From Mycobacterium bohemicum DSM 44277 (GTDB lineage: Bacteria > Actinomycetota > Actinomycetes > Mycobacteriales > Mycobacteriaceae), in NCBI RefSeq assembly GCF_001053185.1, contig NZ_CSTD01000001.1:1296333-1360332 (forward strand): a DNA stretch of 64,000 bases, given 5' to 3'. Positions 8,467 to 16,742 of the stretch are shown here, in pieces. A program made the translations under genes and the position numbers. Within the stretch, counting starts at the first letter, position 1; each line of letters begins with the position of its first letter. The notes under the pieces are model-generated. The model saw only the letters and a program-made list of their open reading frames with translations. It was not told the DNA's origin and ran no database searches.

Positions 8467-9224
8467 CGCTGCCGCCTCTGTGCCCCCACCGCGACCGCCC
8501 CGAACACCGCCAGCAACGCGAGGCACCATCCCAAGCTGATGGCCAAATCGCTGACCACCACATGGCCGGCGGCGAATCCGCGCATGGTCTGCGTCACCTG
8601 CGAGACAGGCTGATTGCGCACGAATGAATGCAGCCAGGTGGGGAACGAGTCGACAGGCGCCAGCCCCGTGGAAAGCATGACCAGCAACATTTGGGGAACC
8701 AAAAGCAACTGAGTCAGTCCTCCGCTTCTTGCGATCTTGCCCTGCGAAGCTTCGGTAAGAACCCCTGCCGCGTCGGCCGCGAGCGATAGTGCAAGGGTCA
8801 AGGTGAGGGTCAGAACGGCGAAACCCACGGCGTACCCGAAACCGCCAAACAGTCGGAAACCAAACGCGTACCCGGCCGCGACCGCGGCGAGCAGAGCCAA
8901 AGTGCCGCGGAAGAGGCAATACAACATGCGGGCCATCATCGGTGTCATCGTGGACATGGGAAGTGTGCGAAGCCGATCCCCGAAGTCGCCGCGCTCGTCG
9001 CGGGCAGCCCGGTCAACGGTGGTGAGCGCACCGAGAAATATCACCTGGACGATGACGGCCGGTAGCACGTATTGCGGGTAGGTCATTCCACCGGTGTCGA
9101 TCACATTGTTCAGCATGAAATTGAAAATGACCAAGCTGGCGGCGGGCGACAGAACCGCAAACGGCAAATCGTCGCGCATTGCGACGCGCACCACGCGCTC
9201 GGTCAAAGCAGCCAGCGCGCTCAC
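8463..9224 (-). CDS. drrB: ABC-2 type transporter permease, DrrB-like
   Basis: 253-aa permease with six predicted membrane segments and the ABC-2 pattern, including a polar patch VDRAARDERGDFGDRLRTLP before a hydrophobic helix, typical of DrrB. The GTG start overlaps the drrA stop by 4 nt (GTGA) and its own stop overlaps the drrC start (ATGA), so the three genes are translationally coupled. It forms the membrane channel with DrrC and is powered by DrrA. Confidence 0.9.
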   Translation of the reverse strand: MSALAALTERVVRVAMRDDLPFAVLSPAASLVIFNFMLNNVIDTGGMTYPQYVLPAVIVQVIFLGALTTVDRAARDERGDFGDRLRTLPMSTMTPMMARMLYCLFRGTLALLAAVAAGYAFGFRLFGGFGYAVGFAVLTLTLTLALSLAADAAGVLTEASQGKIARSGGLTQLLLVPQMLLVMLSTGLAPVDSFPTWLHSFVRNQPVSQVTQTMRGFAAGHVVVSDLAISLGWCLALLAVFGAVAVGAQRRQR

Positions 9225-10153
9225 GTCGTGGTCACGTCTTCGGTGAGGAGCAAAAACGCCTCGTCCAGGGACGGCTTACGTAGCGCTATGTCGGCGAGCT
9301 CGACGCCAAGCTGATCCACCCGGCGGAACACTTCACCGAGCGTCGCAACACCATCGGGCGAGCGCACCGAGACGGTGTTCGCCTCGTAATCGGCTTCGGC
9401 GCCTTCGAGATCGGCGACCGCGGCGAATATCTTGGCGAGGTCGCCGGGATTTACCGGGCTCACGGTGCAGTAGCCCAATCCCACGCGGCGCTTGAGGTCT
9501 TCGGCGGTCCCATTGGCGACAATACGACCATTGTTCAGCACGACAATCGAATCGCTGAGCACGTCGGCTTCTTCGAGGTATTGCGTGGTGAGCAGGATTG
9601 TGACGCCCTGGGCTGACAATGACAACACCAGGTCCCATACGTCGCGGCGACTACGCGGGTCCAGCCCTGTCGTCGGCTCGTCGAGGAAAAGCACTTTCGG
9701 TAGAACCACCAGTCCGGCGGCGATATCGATGCGACGCCGCATGCCGCCCGAATACGTCCGAACCGGTCGGTCGGCGGCGTGCGACATATCAAACTGATGG
9801 ATCAAGGCGTCGGCTCGCAGCCGCGCGTCTTTGCGCCGCAGTCCCCGCAGTCGGCCGAACAGCACCAGGTTCTCCCTGCCGGTGAGCTCGAGATCGAGCG
9901 CGGCCCACTGACCGATGCTTCCGATGCTGGCCCGCACCTGTGCCGGGTCTTGGACCACGTCGTACCCCGCCACGATTGCTTGGCCAGAGGTGGGCCGCAG
10001 CAGCGTTGACAGGATCTTGATCGCGGTCGTCTTACCGGCGCCGTTGTGACCGAGCAGAGCGCAAATCGACCCCGTAGAAACGGAAAAGGTCACGTCGTGC
10101 AAGGCGTGAATTGCTCCGTCGAACGTTTTCGTCACGCCGTCGAGTTCGATCAC
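9221..10153 (-). CDS. drrA: ABC transporter ATP-binding protein, DrrA-like
   Basis: 310-aa ATPase of the DrrA family. Walker A is LLGHNGAGKTTAIKIL, the signature is YSGGMRRRIDIA, Walker B is KVLFLDEPTTGLDP, and the switch region is ILLTTQYLEEADVLSD. The C-terminal domain of about 90 residues is typical of drug and lipid exporters of this type. I chose the GTG at 10153 (VIELDGVTKTF); the open frame runs to 10276 but that extension is Arg/Pro-rich and unlike the family. It heads a leftward operon drrA-drrB-drrC-glycosyltransferase-small ORF-methyltransferase. Confidence 0.9.
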   Translation of the reverse strand: MIELDGVTKTFDGAIHALHDVTFSVSTGSICALLGHNGAGKTTAIKILSTLLRPTSGQAIVAGYDVVQDPAQVRASIGSIGQWAALDLELTGRENLVLFGRLRGLRRKDARLRADALIHQFDMSHAADRPVRTYSGGMRRRIDIAAGLVVLPKVLFLDEPTTGLDPRSRRDVWDLVLSLSAQGVTILLTTQYLEEADVLSDSIVVLNNGRIVANGTAEDLKRRVGLGYCTVSPVNPGDLAKIFAAVADLEGAEADYEANTVSVRSPDGVATLGEVFRRVDQLGVELADIALRKPSLDEAFLLLTEDVTTT

Positions 10154-10317
10154 GAAGACAGACGATACCCGTTGGTATACACGTGTCGAGCGAAACCGAC
10201 TCCCTCGGTTTCGCGGTGCCCTTCTCGGCACCCGCGCGCTGACATGATCCCGCCCCGCCGGCTGCCCTGGTCCCAAGAATCCTGGCCGGTCGGCCTTGGC
10301 GACGGGCGGGTCGGCGG

Positions 10318-10461
10318 GCGGATTCGATCGCGGCGAACTTTATCCGCTCGGCGCGCCAACTGGCGGAACGGACGACGGCTTTGGCCGAATTAGCCACCTA
10401 CCGGCAAGAGATAAGAGCGTTGGAGTGGGAGGTCGTGACCGGCATGCACCATTACCCGTGA
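10318..10461 (+). pseudogene. Orphan C-terminal coding relic
   Basis: The 298-bp gap between drrA and the PE_PGRS gene contains a frame that ends at TGA 10459-10461. It reads as ordered, helix-like protein (for example RSARQLAERTTALAELATYR), with no good start upstream. The composition (Ala, Leu, Glu, Arg heptad-like) looks like the C-terminal helix of an envelope-biosynthesis enzyme. I interpret it as the 3' stub of a deleted rightward gene. It overlaps the PE_PGRS stop codon by 10 nt. The family cannot be named from so short a piece. Confidence 0.35.
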
Positions 10462-12809
10462 TTACCGTTCGTGCCTGCAACGGCGTTTCCGATTCCCGCG
10501 GTGGACGCGCCACCACCGGCTCCGCCGGCACCTCCGGGCGTGCCGCCCCCGCCGTTCCCGCCATCGCCGCCGGCAGCCGTAGCCGCGGAGAAGGTAGATG
10601 TGATTGCCGCGGTGCCACCGGCCCCACCGGCGCCACCGCTGTTGCTGCTGCCGGTACCACCGTCGCCGCCCGTGCCGCCCGTAATGTTTCCGACTCCGGC
10701 CGTACTGACTGCACCACCGGCCCCGCCATAACCCCCGAAGGTCCCGTCCCCGCCGCTGCCCCCATTGCCGCCGATTGCCGAACCCACAGAGGTGCTGGTA
10801 CTGATAGCCGCGGTGCCACCGGCACCACCGGCGCCACCCGCGCCGCCGGTGCCGCTGGCTCCGTCGCCACCGGCACCACCGGTGGCGTTTCCGATTCCGG
10901 AACTCGACGCTGCACCACCGACGCCGCCATTGCCGCCGTTATAGCCGCCACCACCGACGCCAGCGGCGCCGCCAGTGACGTTTCCGTTTCCGGCCGTTGA
11001 GATTGCACCGCCGGCCCCACCCACCCCGCCGGTGCCCGCTCCGCCAGTGCCGCCGACGCCATTAAACGTGGACTGGCTAGATCTGATCGCCGTTGCCCCC
11101 CCGGCCCCTCCGGCGCCGCCGACGCCGGTGGTGGCGGTGCCACCGTTGCCGCCCGACCCGGCCGTGACGGATCCCGTTCCGGCCTGATTGGCTGCACCGC
11201 CGGCCCCACCGATACCACCGAAGGTGCCGTTCCCGCCGTTCCCGCCATTCCCGCCGACGGCGGCAGCCGAAGACGCATTGTTGATGCTCACAAAGCCACC
11301 GGCCCCACCCGCACCACCGCCGCCACCGGAGGTGCCGCTGGCATTCCCACCGTCGCCGCCCGCGCCGCCTGTGACGGTCCCTGATCCGTTCGTGCCAGCC
11401 GAACCACCGGCCCCGCCGGCACCACCGAAGATGCCGTCCCCGCCCTTCCCGCCGTTACCGCCGACGGCGGCAGCCGACGACGCACTATTCGGGACAGTCG
11501 CCGCCCCGCCGGCCCCTCCTGCGCCACCGACAGTGCTGCTGGCGGTGCCACCGTTGCCACCCGCGCCGCCAGTAGCCGTTCCCGCTCCGTTGGTGCCCGC
11601 CACACCACCCGCCCCGCCGGCACCAGCGACGGCACCATTCCCGCCGTTCCCACCATTACCGGCGATGGCGGCGGCCGAAGAGGAACCGCTAAGTTCATTC
11701 GCCCAGCCACCATCCCCTCCAGTTCCACCCACGCCGGTGCTGCCCGTGCCCCCGTTACCGCCCGCGCCGCCCGCGACGGTTCCGGTTCCGTTCATGAAGC
11801 CCGTACCACCGTTCCCACCGGCACCACCCGAAGTGCCGTTGCCGCCGTTCCCGCCATTGCCACCGACGGCGGCAGCCGAAATGGAACTGGTCGCGTAGCC
11901 GCCGCTGCCGCCGTTGCCGCCGTTGCCGGTGCCAGTGGCGTCGCCGCCGTTACCTCCATCGCCACCGGTCACGCCCGCGAAGCCGGCCCCGCCAGTGCCT
12001 CCGTTGCCGCCGTTGCCAGTACCGGCGCCGCTGCCGCCGTTGCCCCCGACACCCGCCGAAGTCCAGTAGCCCGTTCCGCCGTTGCCGCCGTTGCCGCCGC
12101 TACCATTGCCAACGCCGTTGCCACCGGCTGCGCCATTGCCGCCGGACCCGGCATGGCTGAAGAACTGCCCGCCCAGGCCGCCGGAGCCGCCGCTGCCGCC
12201 GTTTTGGCCGGCGCCGCCGTTAACGCCGGCTACGCCGTCCGCGCCGGATCCGCCGTTGCCGCCGTTGCCGCCGTTGCCCCAAATCCAGCCGCCATTGCCG
12301 CCGTTACCACCGGCCGCGCCGGTCCCGGCCGCGCCGTTGGCGCCGTTGGCGCCGTTGCCGAACGCGGCGCGTGGTGTCTTCCCGGTCAGCGGTGCAAGCA
12401 ACGTCGTTATCCTCAGGACGGGCGAGAACCACGTGCCGACGGTCGTCCAGTCGCTGGGGTTCAGGATGTTTTCGATGCTCGTTTCTATGCTCGCGAGATA
12501 CGGCACGTTCCCCAGAATCGGCACGCTCGCTGCCTCCGTGGCGGCATACGAGTTCCCACCCAAACCCAAGGCCTCCACGAAAGCAGTGTGAAACTGCCCA
12601 GCTTCCGCGCTCAGCGCCTGAAAATCCTCGGCAAAGCCGCCGAATAACTTCGCGATCGCCGCCGACACCTCGTCCTGGGCCGCGACCACCACCGACGTCG
12701 TCGAGGGCGCCGCCGCCGCATAGGCCGCCTTGATCGTTTCCTGCAGCCCGGCCAGATCTGATGACGCAGTGGCCAGGGCTTCCGGAGTCGCGATCACATA
12801 GGAAGTCAT
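10452..12809 (-). CDS. PE_PGRS family protein
   Basis: 785-aa PE_PGRS protein. Residues 1-95 form a typical PE domain (MTSYVIATPEALATASSDLA, with Pro-Glu at residues 9-10, then DEVSAAIAKLFGGFAEDFQ). A linker follows (about 96-150, with SDWTTVGTWFSPVLRITTLL). The remaining 630 residues are Gly-rich GGA/GGN/GGX repeats. PE proteins are secreted by ESX-5 as PE/PPE pairs or, for PE_PGRS, act at the cell surface. Glycine-rich PGRS domains are thought to form surface PGII-type structures. No PPE partner is adjacent. PE_PGRS genes are characteristic of the M. tuberculosis, M. marinum and M. kansasii branches, so its position beside GPL-type genes is notable. Confidence 0.93.
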   Translation of the reverse strand: MTSYVIATPEALATASSDLAGLQETIKAAYAAAAPSTTSVVVAAQDEVSAAIAKLFGGFAEDFQALSAEAGQFHTAFVEALGLGGNSYAATEAASVPILGNVPYLASIETSIENILNPSDWTTVGTWFSPVLRITTLLAPLTGKTPRAAFGNGANGANGAAGTGAAGGNGGNGGWIWGNGGNGGNGGSGADGVAGVNGGAGQNGGSGGSGGLGGQFFSHAGSGGNGAAGGNGVGNGSGGNGGNGGTGYWTSAGVGGNGGSGAGTGNGGNGGTGGAGFAGVTGGDGGNGGDATGTGNGGNGGSGGYATSSISAAAVGGNGGNGGNGTSGGAGGNGGTGFMNGTGTVAGGAGGNGGTGSTGVGGTGGDGGWANELSGSSSAAAIAGNGGNGGNGAVAGAGGAGGVAGTNGAGTATGGAGGNGGTASSTVGGAGGAGGAATVPNSASSAAAVGGNGGKGGDGIFGGAGGAGGSAGTNGSGTVTGGAGGDGGNASGTSGGGGGAGGAGGFVSINNASSAAAVGGNGGNGGNGTFGGIGGAGGAANQAGTGSVTAGSGGNGGTATTGVGGAGGAGGATAIRSSQSTFNGVGGTGGAGTGGVGGAGGAISTAGNGNVTGGAAGVGGGGYNGGNGGVGGAASSSGIGNATGGAGGDGASGTGGAGGAGGAGGTAAISTSTSVGSAIGGNGGSGGDGTFGGYGGAGGAVSTAGVGNITGGTGGDGGTGSSNSGGAGGAGGTAAITSTFSAATAAGGDGGNGGGGTPGGAGGAGGGASTAGIGNAVAGTNGNHG
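10460..12370 (-). repeat. PGRS low-complexity glycine-repeat coding region
   Basis: The stretch is built from short, degenerate, GC-rich repeats encoding Gly-Gly-Ala and Gly-Gly-Asn. Larger units of about 130-200 bp recur, each containing a version of SSAAAVGGNGGNGG followed by GAGGAGG. It is prone to slippage and to assembly error, and it produces long spurious Pro-rich ORFs on the opposite strand. Confidence 0.85.
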
Positions 12810-13251
12810 TGGGTTCCAACCGTTCGACGAGGCACGAGTGATTTAGGGGTACGCTACGCGCGTCTAATAGGGTTTGAGGCCCGATTCCGCGAGCTTGACC
12901 CGATCGCAAGTTCCATTCCGCCGCAACAGCATTACCTGACGGTTACCGACGACACCCTTCGTGTGACTACTGCGACAGGTGCGACTCCAGGTGTTGAGGC
13001 GCCGGCCGTCAGGGCTTTGCTGCGGTCGCTCGCACTAAGCAAGCCGCTTCAATCGGGATGACGGCTCAACGGTGTCGTAGCACAGCGTGAGCACATGGCG
13101 GCGTTGGCGTTTCACGGTCACCGGTGTCCGGCAACCAACCGCGCGCGGGGGCCGCGCCGACGATCGCGGTTGGTGCACGATGCGCGATGCTACGATCTCG
13201 ATTCGCCTGGACCGGCCATGCGTTGGGCCATCAACCGTTGAGGAGTTGATT
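12810..13251. other. Divergent intergenic region (442 bp)
   Basis: This lies between the PE_PGRS start and the GMC oxidoreductase start and should hold both promoters. The frame of the oxidoreductase is open from 13087, so part of it might be coding if an upstream start is used, but the encoded residues are Arg-rich and unordered. I see no RNA gene, mobile element or strong repeat. Confidence 0.4.
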
Positions 13252-14901
13252 TTGGCTGTCGGCGAGCTGACTGCGCGCGAGGCCGAACGCGTCGTGTGGG
13301 ACGCGATCATCGTGGGCACCGGCATGGGCGGCGGAATGCTGGGCTACTCGCTGGCCCGCTCGGGCCGGCGGGTGCTATTCGTCGAAAAGGGCCGCTCGAC
13401 GCTGCCCGGGACACCGGGAACGATTCGCGCGGCCATGCCCGAACTGGCCGAGCCACAGGCCTACCGTTCCGAAGCCGGCTACTACGACGCCTTGGCCCGG
13501 GCCGGGCGCAGCACCGACGAGATCGAAGACATCAGCGGGCGCTTCCCCAAGCGCTTCGTGCCGTACATCGGTGCCGGCACCGGCGGCTCCTCGGCCCTCT
13601 ACGGCATGGTCTGCGAACGCTTCTTCGCCCAAGACTTCACCCCCCGCCAAAACTTCCGCGACCCCGGCGACTCCACCGTGCCCGAGGCCTGGCCGATCAC
13701 CTACGACCAGCTCAGCCCCTGGTACGCCCAAGCCGAAAAACAGCTCGGCGTGCGCGGCGCGCCCGACCCCCTGCGCCCCGAATCCGCCGCCGTCGGGCTG
13801 CCCCCGGCACCACCGTTCTCCCCCGACAACCAACCCCTGGTCAACTACCTGACCGGCCGCGGACTGCACCCCTACCACCTGCCGATGGCCTGCGACTACA
13901 CCGACGGGTGTCCCACCTGCCAGGGCCATCTCTGCCCGCAGTCGTGCAAGAACGACGCCGCCCGCAACGGCGTGCTGCCCGCCGTGGCCGAGCACGGCGC
14001 CCACCTGCTGGACGAATGCCGGGTGGTGCGCCTCGAGGCCGACCGCACCCACGTGCGGCAGGTGATCGCCCAGCACCGCGGCGACACGCTCGCCCTGAAA
14101 GCCGAGGTGGTGGTGCTGGCCGCCGGAGCCCTGGCCACCCCGGTGCTGCTGCTCAACTCCCGATCGGGGGACTGGCCACGCGGACTGGCCAACAGCTCGG
14201 ATTATGTGGGCCGCAACTTAATGCGCCATCTCATGGATTGGATCGAGGTCTGGCCGCAAGCCCGCTGCCAGATCACGGCGGAAAACAAGGAGATCGGGCT
14301 GAACGACTTCTATTTCTGGGAGGGGCAGAAATACGGCACTGTGCAGTCAGCCGGTGCGATGGCCAATTTGGCATCCATGGACATGCTGACCAACCACCCG
14401 GGCTGGCAGCCGAAGCTGCTGCGCCTGGTGAGCCCCGCGGTGCGGCCGATCTACGATCGCTTCTTCAACGGCGGATTGCTCCTGGCCCCCATCATGGAAG
14501 ACCTGCCCTACCTGGACAACCACGTCTTACCCAGCGATCGGCCCGGCGCGGACGGCCGCCAGCGGCTGCGACTTCGATATCGTCTACACGCCAGCGAGAT
14601 CGAGCGCCGCGCCGTGTTCATGCGGCAGATAAAAGAGGTATTGAATCCGTTTCGCACGCTCACCCTGCGCACCGGCGCAAACAACTCCACCCTGGGTCAC
14701 GTCTGTGGCACCTGCCGCTTCGGTACCGATCCCAAAACCAGCGTGCTCGATCCACAAAATCGGGCACACGAAGTCGACAACCTCTACGTGGTGGATGCCT
14801 CCTTCTTTCCGTCAAGCGCCGGTTTGAACCCCAGTTTGACGGTCGCCGCCAACGCGCTGCGGGTGGCCGACCACCTGAACCAGGCGCATTTCGCCAACTG
14901 A
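13252..14901 (+). CDS. GMC-family FAD-dependent oxidoreductase with five-cysteine insert
   Basis: 549-aa glucose-methanol-choline oxidoreductase. The FAD-binding Rossmann motif is DAIIVGTGMGGGMLGYSLA near residues 17-35. The C-terminal GMC domain has GHVCGTCRFGTDP, then DNLYVVDASFFPSSAG and LNPSLTVAANAL, giving the usual active-site His and Asn. Residues 214-232 hold five cysteines spaced C-x5-C-x2-C-x4-C-x3-C, which could bind metal or an Fe-S cluster. The TTG at 13252 was chosen because AGGAG sits 6 nt before it; an ATG at 13180 is possible. The substrate is likely an alcohol on a sugar or lipid; oxidation of the locus glycolipid is only an inference. The next gene converges 74 bp downstream. 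Confidence 0.85.
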   Translation: MAVGELTAREAERVVWDAIIVGTGMGGGMLGYSLARSGRRVLFVEKGRSTLPGTPGTIRAAMPELAEPQAYRSEAGYYDALARAGRSTDEIEDISGRFPKRFVPYIGAGTGGSSALYGMVCERFFAQDFTPRQNFRDPGDSTVPEAWPITYDQLSPWYAQAEKQLGVRGAPDPLRPESAAVGLPPAPPFSPDNQPLVNYLTGRGLHPYHLPMACDYTDGCPTCQGHLCPQSCKNDAARNGVLPAVAEHGAHLLDECRVVRLEADRTHVRQVIAQHRGDTLALKAEVVVLAAGALATPVLLLNSRSGDWPRGLANSSDYVGRNLMRHLMDWIEVWPQARCQITAENKEIGLNDFYFWEGQKYGTVQSAGAMANLASMDMLTNHPGWQPKLLRLVSPAVRPIYDRFFNGGLLLAPIMEDLPYLDNHVLPSDRPGADGRQRLRLRYRLHASEIERRAVFMRQIKEVLNPFRTLTLRTGANNSTLGHVCGTCRFGTDPKTSVLDPQNRAHEVDNLYVVDASFFPSSAGLNPSLTVAANALRVADHLNQAHFAN

Positions 14902-14975
14902 CCACCAGGCGAAAGCGGCCCGGTGAACGGGATCGCCTGAAGCCTCAGTCGCGACCAGCCGTGCCCGTGCGCCGC

Positions 14976-16247
14976 CTATCGACCAACACTCCTGGAGCGC
15001 GCAAAATCTTCCACAAGATCGGCGGCGGCCGCGACGCTTTCGGCGGGTTTGGTCATCCACGTGGCGATCTCGCGGGCCCGGGTGACGTACTGCGGAGCGA
15101 GGATGGTCCGCAGGTCGGCGACCAACGATTTTTCGGTCACGGTCGAAAAGCGCCGAGCGGTGCCCACCTTCAGCCGTTTCACCGCCACTCCCCAGATGAG
15201 CTGAACGTCCGCCATCCAGAGGATCAACGTGGGGACCCCGGCGCGCAGGCCCGCGGCCGTGGTGCCCGCGCCACCGTGGTGCACGACTGCGCGGCAAGCG
15301 GGAAAGACCGCGGCGTAATTCATCGCGTCCACCACCTTGACGTGTTCGAAATGGGGGGCGTTGCTGAAATCGGTCGCGGCGGCGCACACCAGCCCGCGCT
15401 CTCCCAACTGTGCACAGGCCCTGCCGATCATGGCGACCGTGTCGGCGGCGGATTCGACCGGGATGCTGCCGAACCCGAAGAAAATCGGCGGCGCGCCGGC
15501 CGCGATCCACGAGGCCACCTCTTCATCGGCGTCCGTCGGTGATTCCATCGTCAGTGTGCCGACAAAGGGCCGCTGGCGACCGAATTTGGCCCATTCGTCG
15601 GCAAGCCCGGGAAAGCACACTTTGTCGTAGGCCTGGATTTCCAGCGATCCTTGTTCGGCGATCCGCCGCGGCGCGGGGCGGGTGACCTTCGGCAGGCCCA
15701 ATTCACGGCGCTGCGAGTCCTCGACCTTTTTCACCCCGCGCCAAACCAGCCACTCGTAGATCCGCATCGCCGAACGGATGAACGAAGGCGGGAGGCTCGG
15801 AACGAGACGGCCGTTGACCCTTATCGGAAACCACAGCAACGTGGCCAGCGGAATGTCGCGGTACTCCGCGACATTGGCGGCAAGCTCCTGATAACTCATG
15901 CCGGTCAACAGCAAGTTCGCGCCGTTCGTCAGCTCGGTCAGTGTCGCGCTCATCTCACCCCAACGCCGCGTGCCGGGCTCCCGAGATTCGCGCAAGAGCG
16001 CGAGCACATCCCGAATCCTCCAGAAATTGCGGAAGAAATACGCCCAGAAGTTACGCGTCGATTCCAGCCACGCCTGGATGTCTGGCCCGTAGTCGACCGC
16101 CGCAAGCCCAGCCGCCTCGGCAAAGCCGACCAGGTCGGGCGAGACGGCCATGCATACGTCATGGCCGCGGCGCCGCAACTCACGGCCGACAGCGAGGCCG
16201 GGCTCGACATCGCCGCGAGTCCCATAGAACGCCAGCACAAATCTCAT
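14976..16247 (-). CDS. GT1-family glycosyltransferase, GtfA/RtfA type (paralogue 3)
   Basis: 423-aa paralogue of the two glycosyltransferases on the left. It starts MRFVLAFYGTRGDVEPG at the ATG at 16247 (an in-frame GTG lies 21 nt upstream) and has HHGGAGT near residue 323. Where its paralogues read LPDQIFW or WPDQAVW it reads ADVQLIW, so the Asp of the donor-contacting Asp-Gln pair is replaced by Val with Asp two positions earlier. That suggests a different sugar donor. It is more like paralogue 1 than paralogue 2 across the central segment. It is transcribed divergently from the mmpS-mmpL operon and likely works on the same glycolipid. Confidence 0.9.
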   Translation of the reverse strand: MRFVLAFYGTRGDVEPGLAVGRELRRRGHDVCMAVSPDLVGFAEAAGLAAVDYGPDIQAWLESTRNFWAYFFRNFWRIRDVLALLRESREPGTRRWGEMSATLTELTNGANLLLTGMSYQELAANVAEYRDIPLATLLWFPIRVNGRLVPSLPPSFIRSAMRIYEWLVWRGVKKVEDSQRRELGLPKVTRPAPRRIAEQGSLEIQAYDKVCFPGLADEWAKFGRQRPFVGTLTMESPTDADEEVASWIAAGAPPIFFGFGSIPVESAADTVAMIGRACAQLGERGLVCAAATDFSNAPHFEHVKVVDAMNYAAVFPACRAVVHHGGAGTTAAGLRAGVPTLILWMADVQLIWGVAVKRLKVGTARRFSTVTEKSLVADLRTILAPQYVTRAREIATWMTKPAESVAAAADLVEDFARSRSVGR

Positions 16248-16738
16248 CGGGTAATCGTGGCCCTTCACTCCGTGCGTGTTCTGCGAAATGAAGCCGCAGC
16301 AGCCTCGTGTTCGCCCGGCCGGAAGAACCCGCCATCCGGTCCTCCGGGGGATGCCGTCGGCCAGTAGCGCTTTGGTGCAACACTACGGACGGTCAAGGCC
16401 CGCGCCGCATCATATGCCGGGGCGTGGCTCGGACCCCTTCGGTACCCCACACACCATACTGAGAACTTCCTTAAATCCCGGACGAAGGCGGGACGAACCT
16501 GTGGGCCTCCGTTATGGTTTGCAACCGTAATTAGACTCGTGTCGGCTAGGGTGGTGCGGTGGTCTGGGGCAGTGTGCGCGATGTTGAGCCGTCGCGCTCC
16601 GATATCGCCGTCGAGGGCGACCTCGATGCTGGCCAACTCCACCGTCCCGGACGTGTTCCGTTCCGACGCGCTCGCCAGACGTCAGCCGCGCCCCGAGCGC
16701 ACGTCGGATCCGGAAAAAGCCGCCGAAATGCGGGATCT
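16248..16738. other. Divergent intergenic region between glycosyltransferase and mmpS operon
   Basis: 491 bp that must contain the promoters of the leftward glycosyltransferase and the rightward mmpS-mmpL-mmpL operon. It holds an operator-like inverted repeat at 16512-16530 and a possible small coupled ORF ending at 16742 (both listed separately). Nothing else is recognised. Confidence 0.45.
16512..16530. promoter_or_regulatory. Operator-like inverted repeat upstream of mmpS
   Basis: TTATGGTT-TGC-AACCGTAA: 8-bp arms with a single mismatch around a 3-nt centre, about 210 nt before mmpS. The size and symmetry are those of TetR or MarR dimer sites, and mmpS/mmpL operons are often controlled by such regulators. 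No regulator gene is adjacent. Confidence 0.4.
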
Positions 16739-16742
16739 GTGA
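16539..16742 (+). CDS. Possible small ORF coupled to mmpS
   Basis: A 67-codon frame (an internal ATG at 16628 would give 37 codons) whose TGA overlaps the mmpS GTG start as GTGA. This four-base overlap is the same kind of coupling seen at mmpS/mmpL and in drrABC. The encoded residues (ending [10 protein letters not shown]) show no recognisable domain, and codon use is not persuasive. It may be a leader ORF or chance. Confidence 0.25.
   Translation: MSARVVRWSGAVCAMLSRRAPISPSRATSMLANSTVPDVFRSDALARRQPRPERTSDPEKAAEMRDL

Noticed and set aside
8467..8919. 150-residue N-terminal extension of the DrrC frame
   Set aside because: It overlaps drrB in another frame, lacks membrane segments, and the internal ATG makes an ATGA overlap typical of the operon.
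10471..11898. Several Pro-rich ORFs on the plus strand opposite the PE_PGRS gene
   Set aside because: They are mirror images of GGX repeats; Pro-Pro-Ala strings arise automatically from the complementary strand and have no start signals.
10460..12370. Regular short repeats resembling an array
   Set aside because: They are in-frame PGRS codon repeats within a PE gene, with no uniform repeat/spacer structure or cas genes, so not a CRISPR array.
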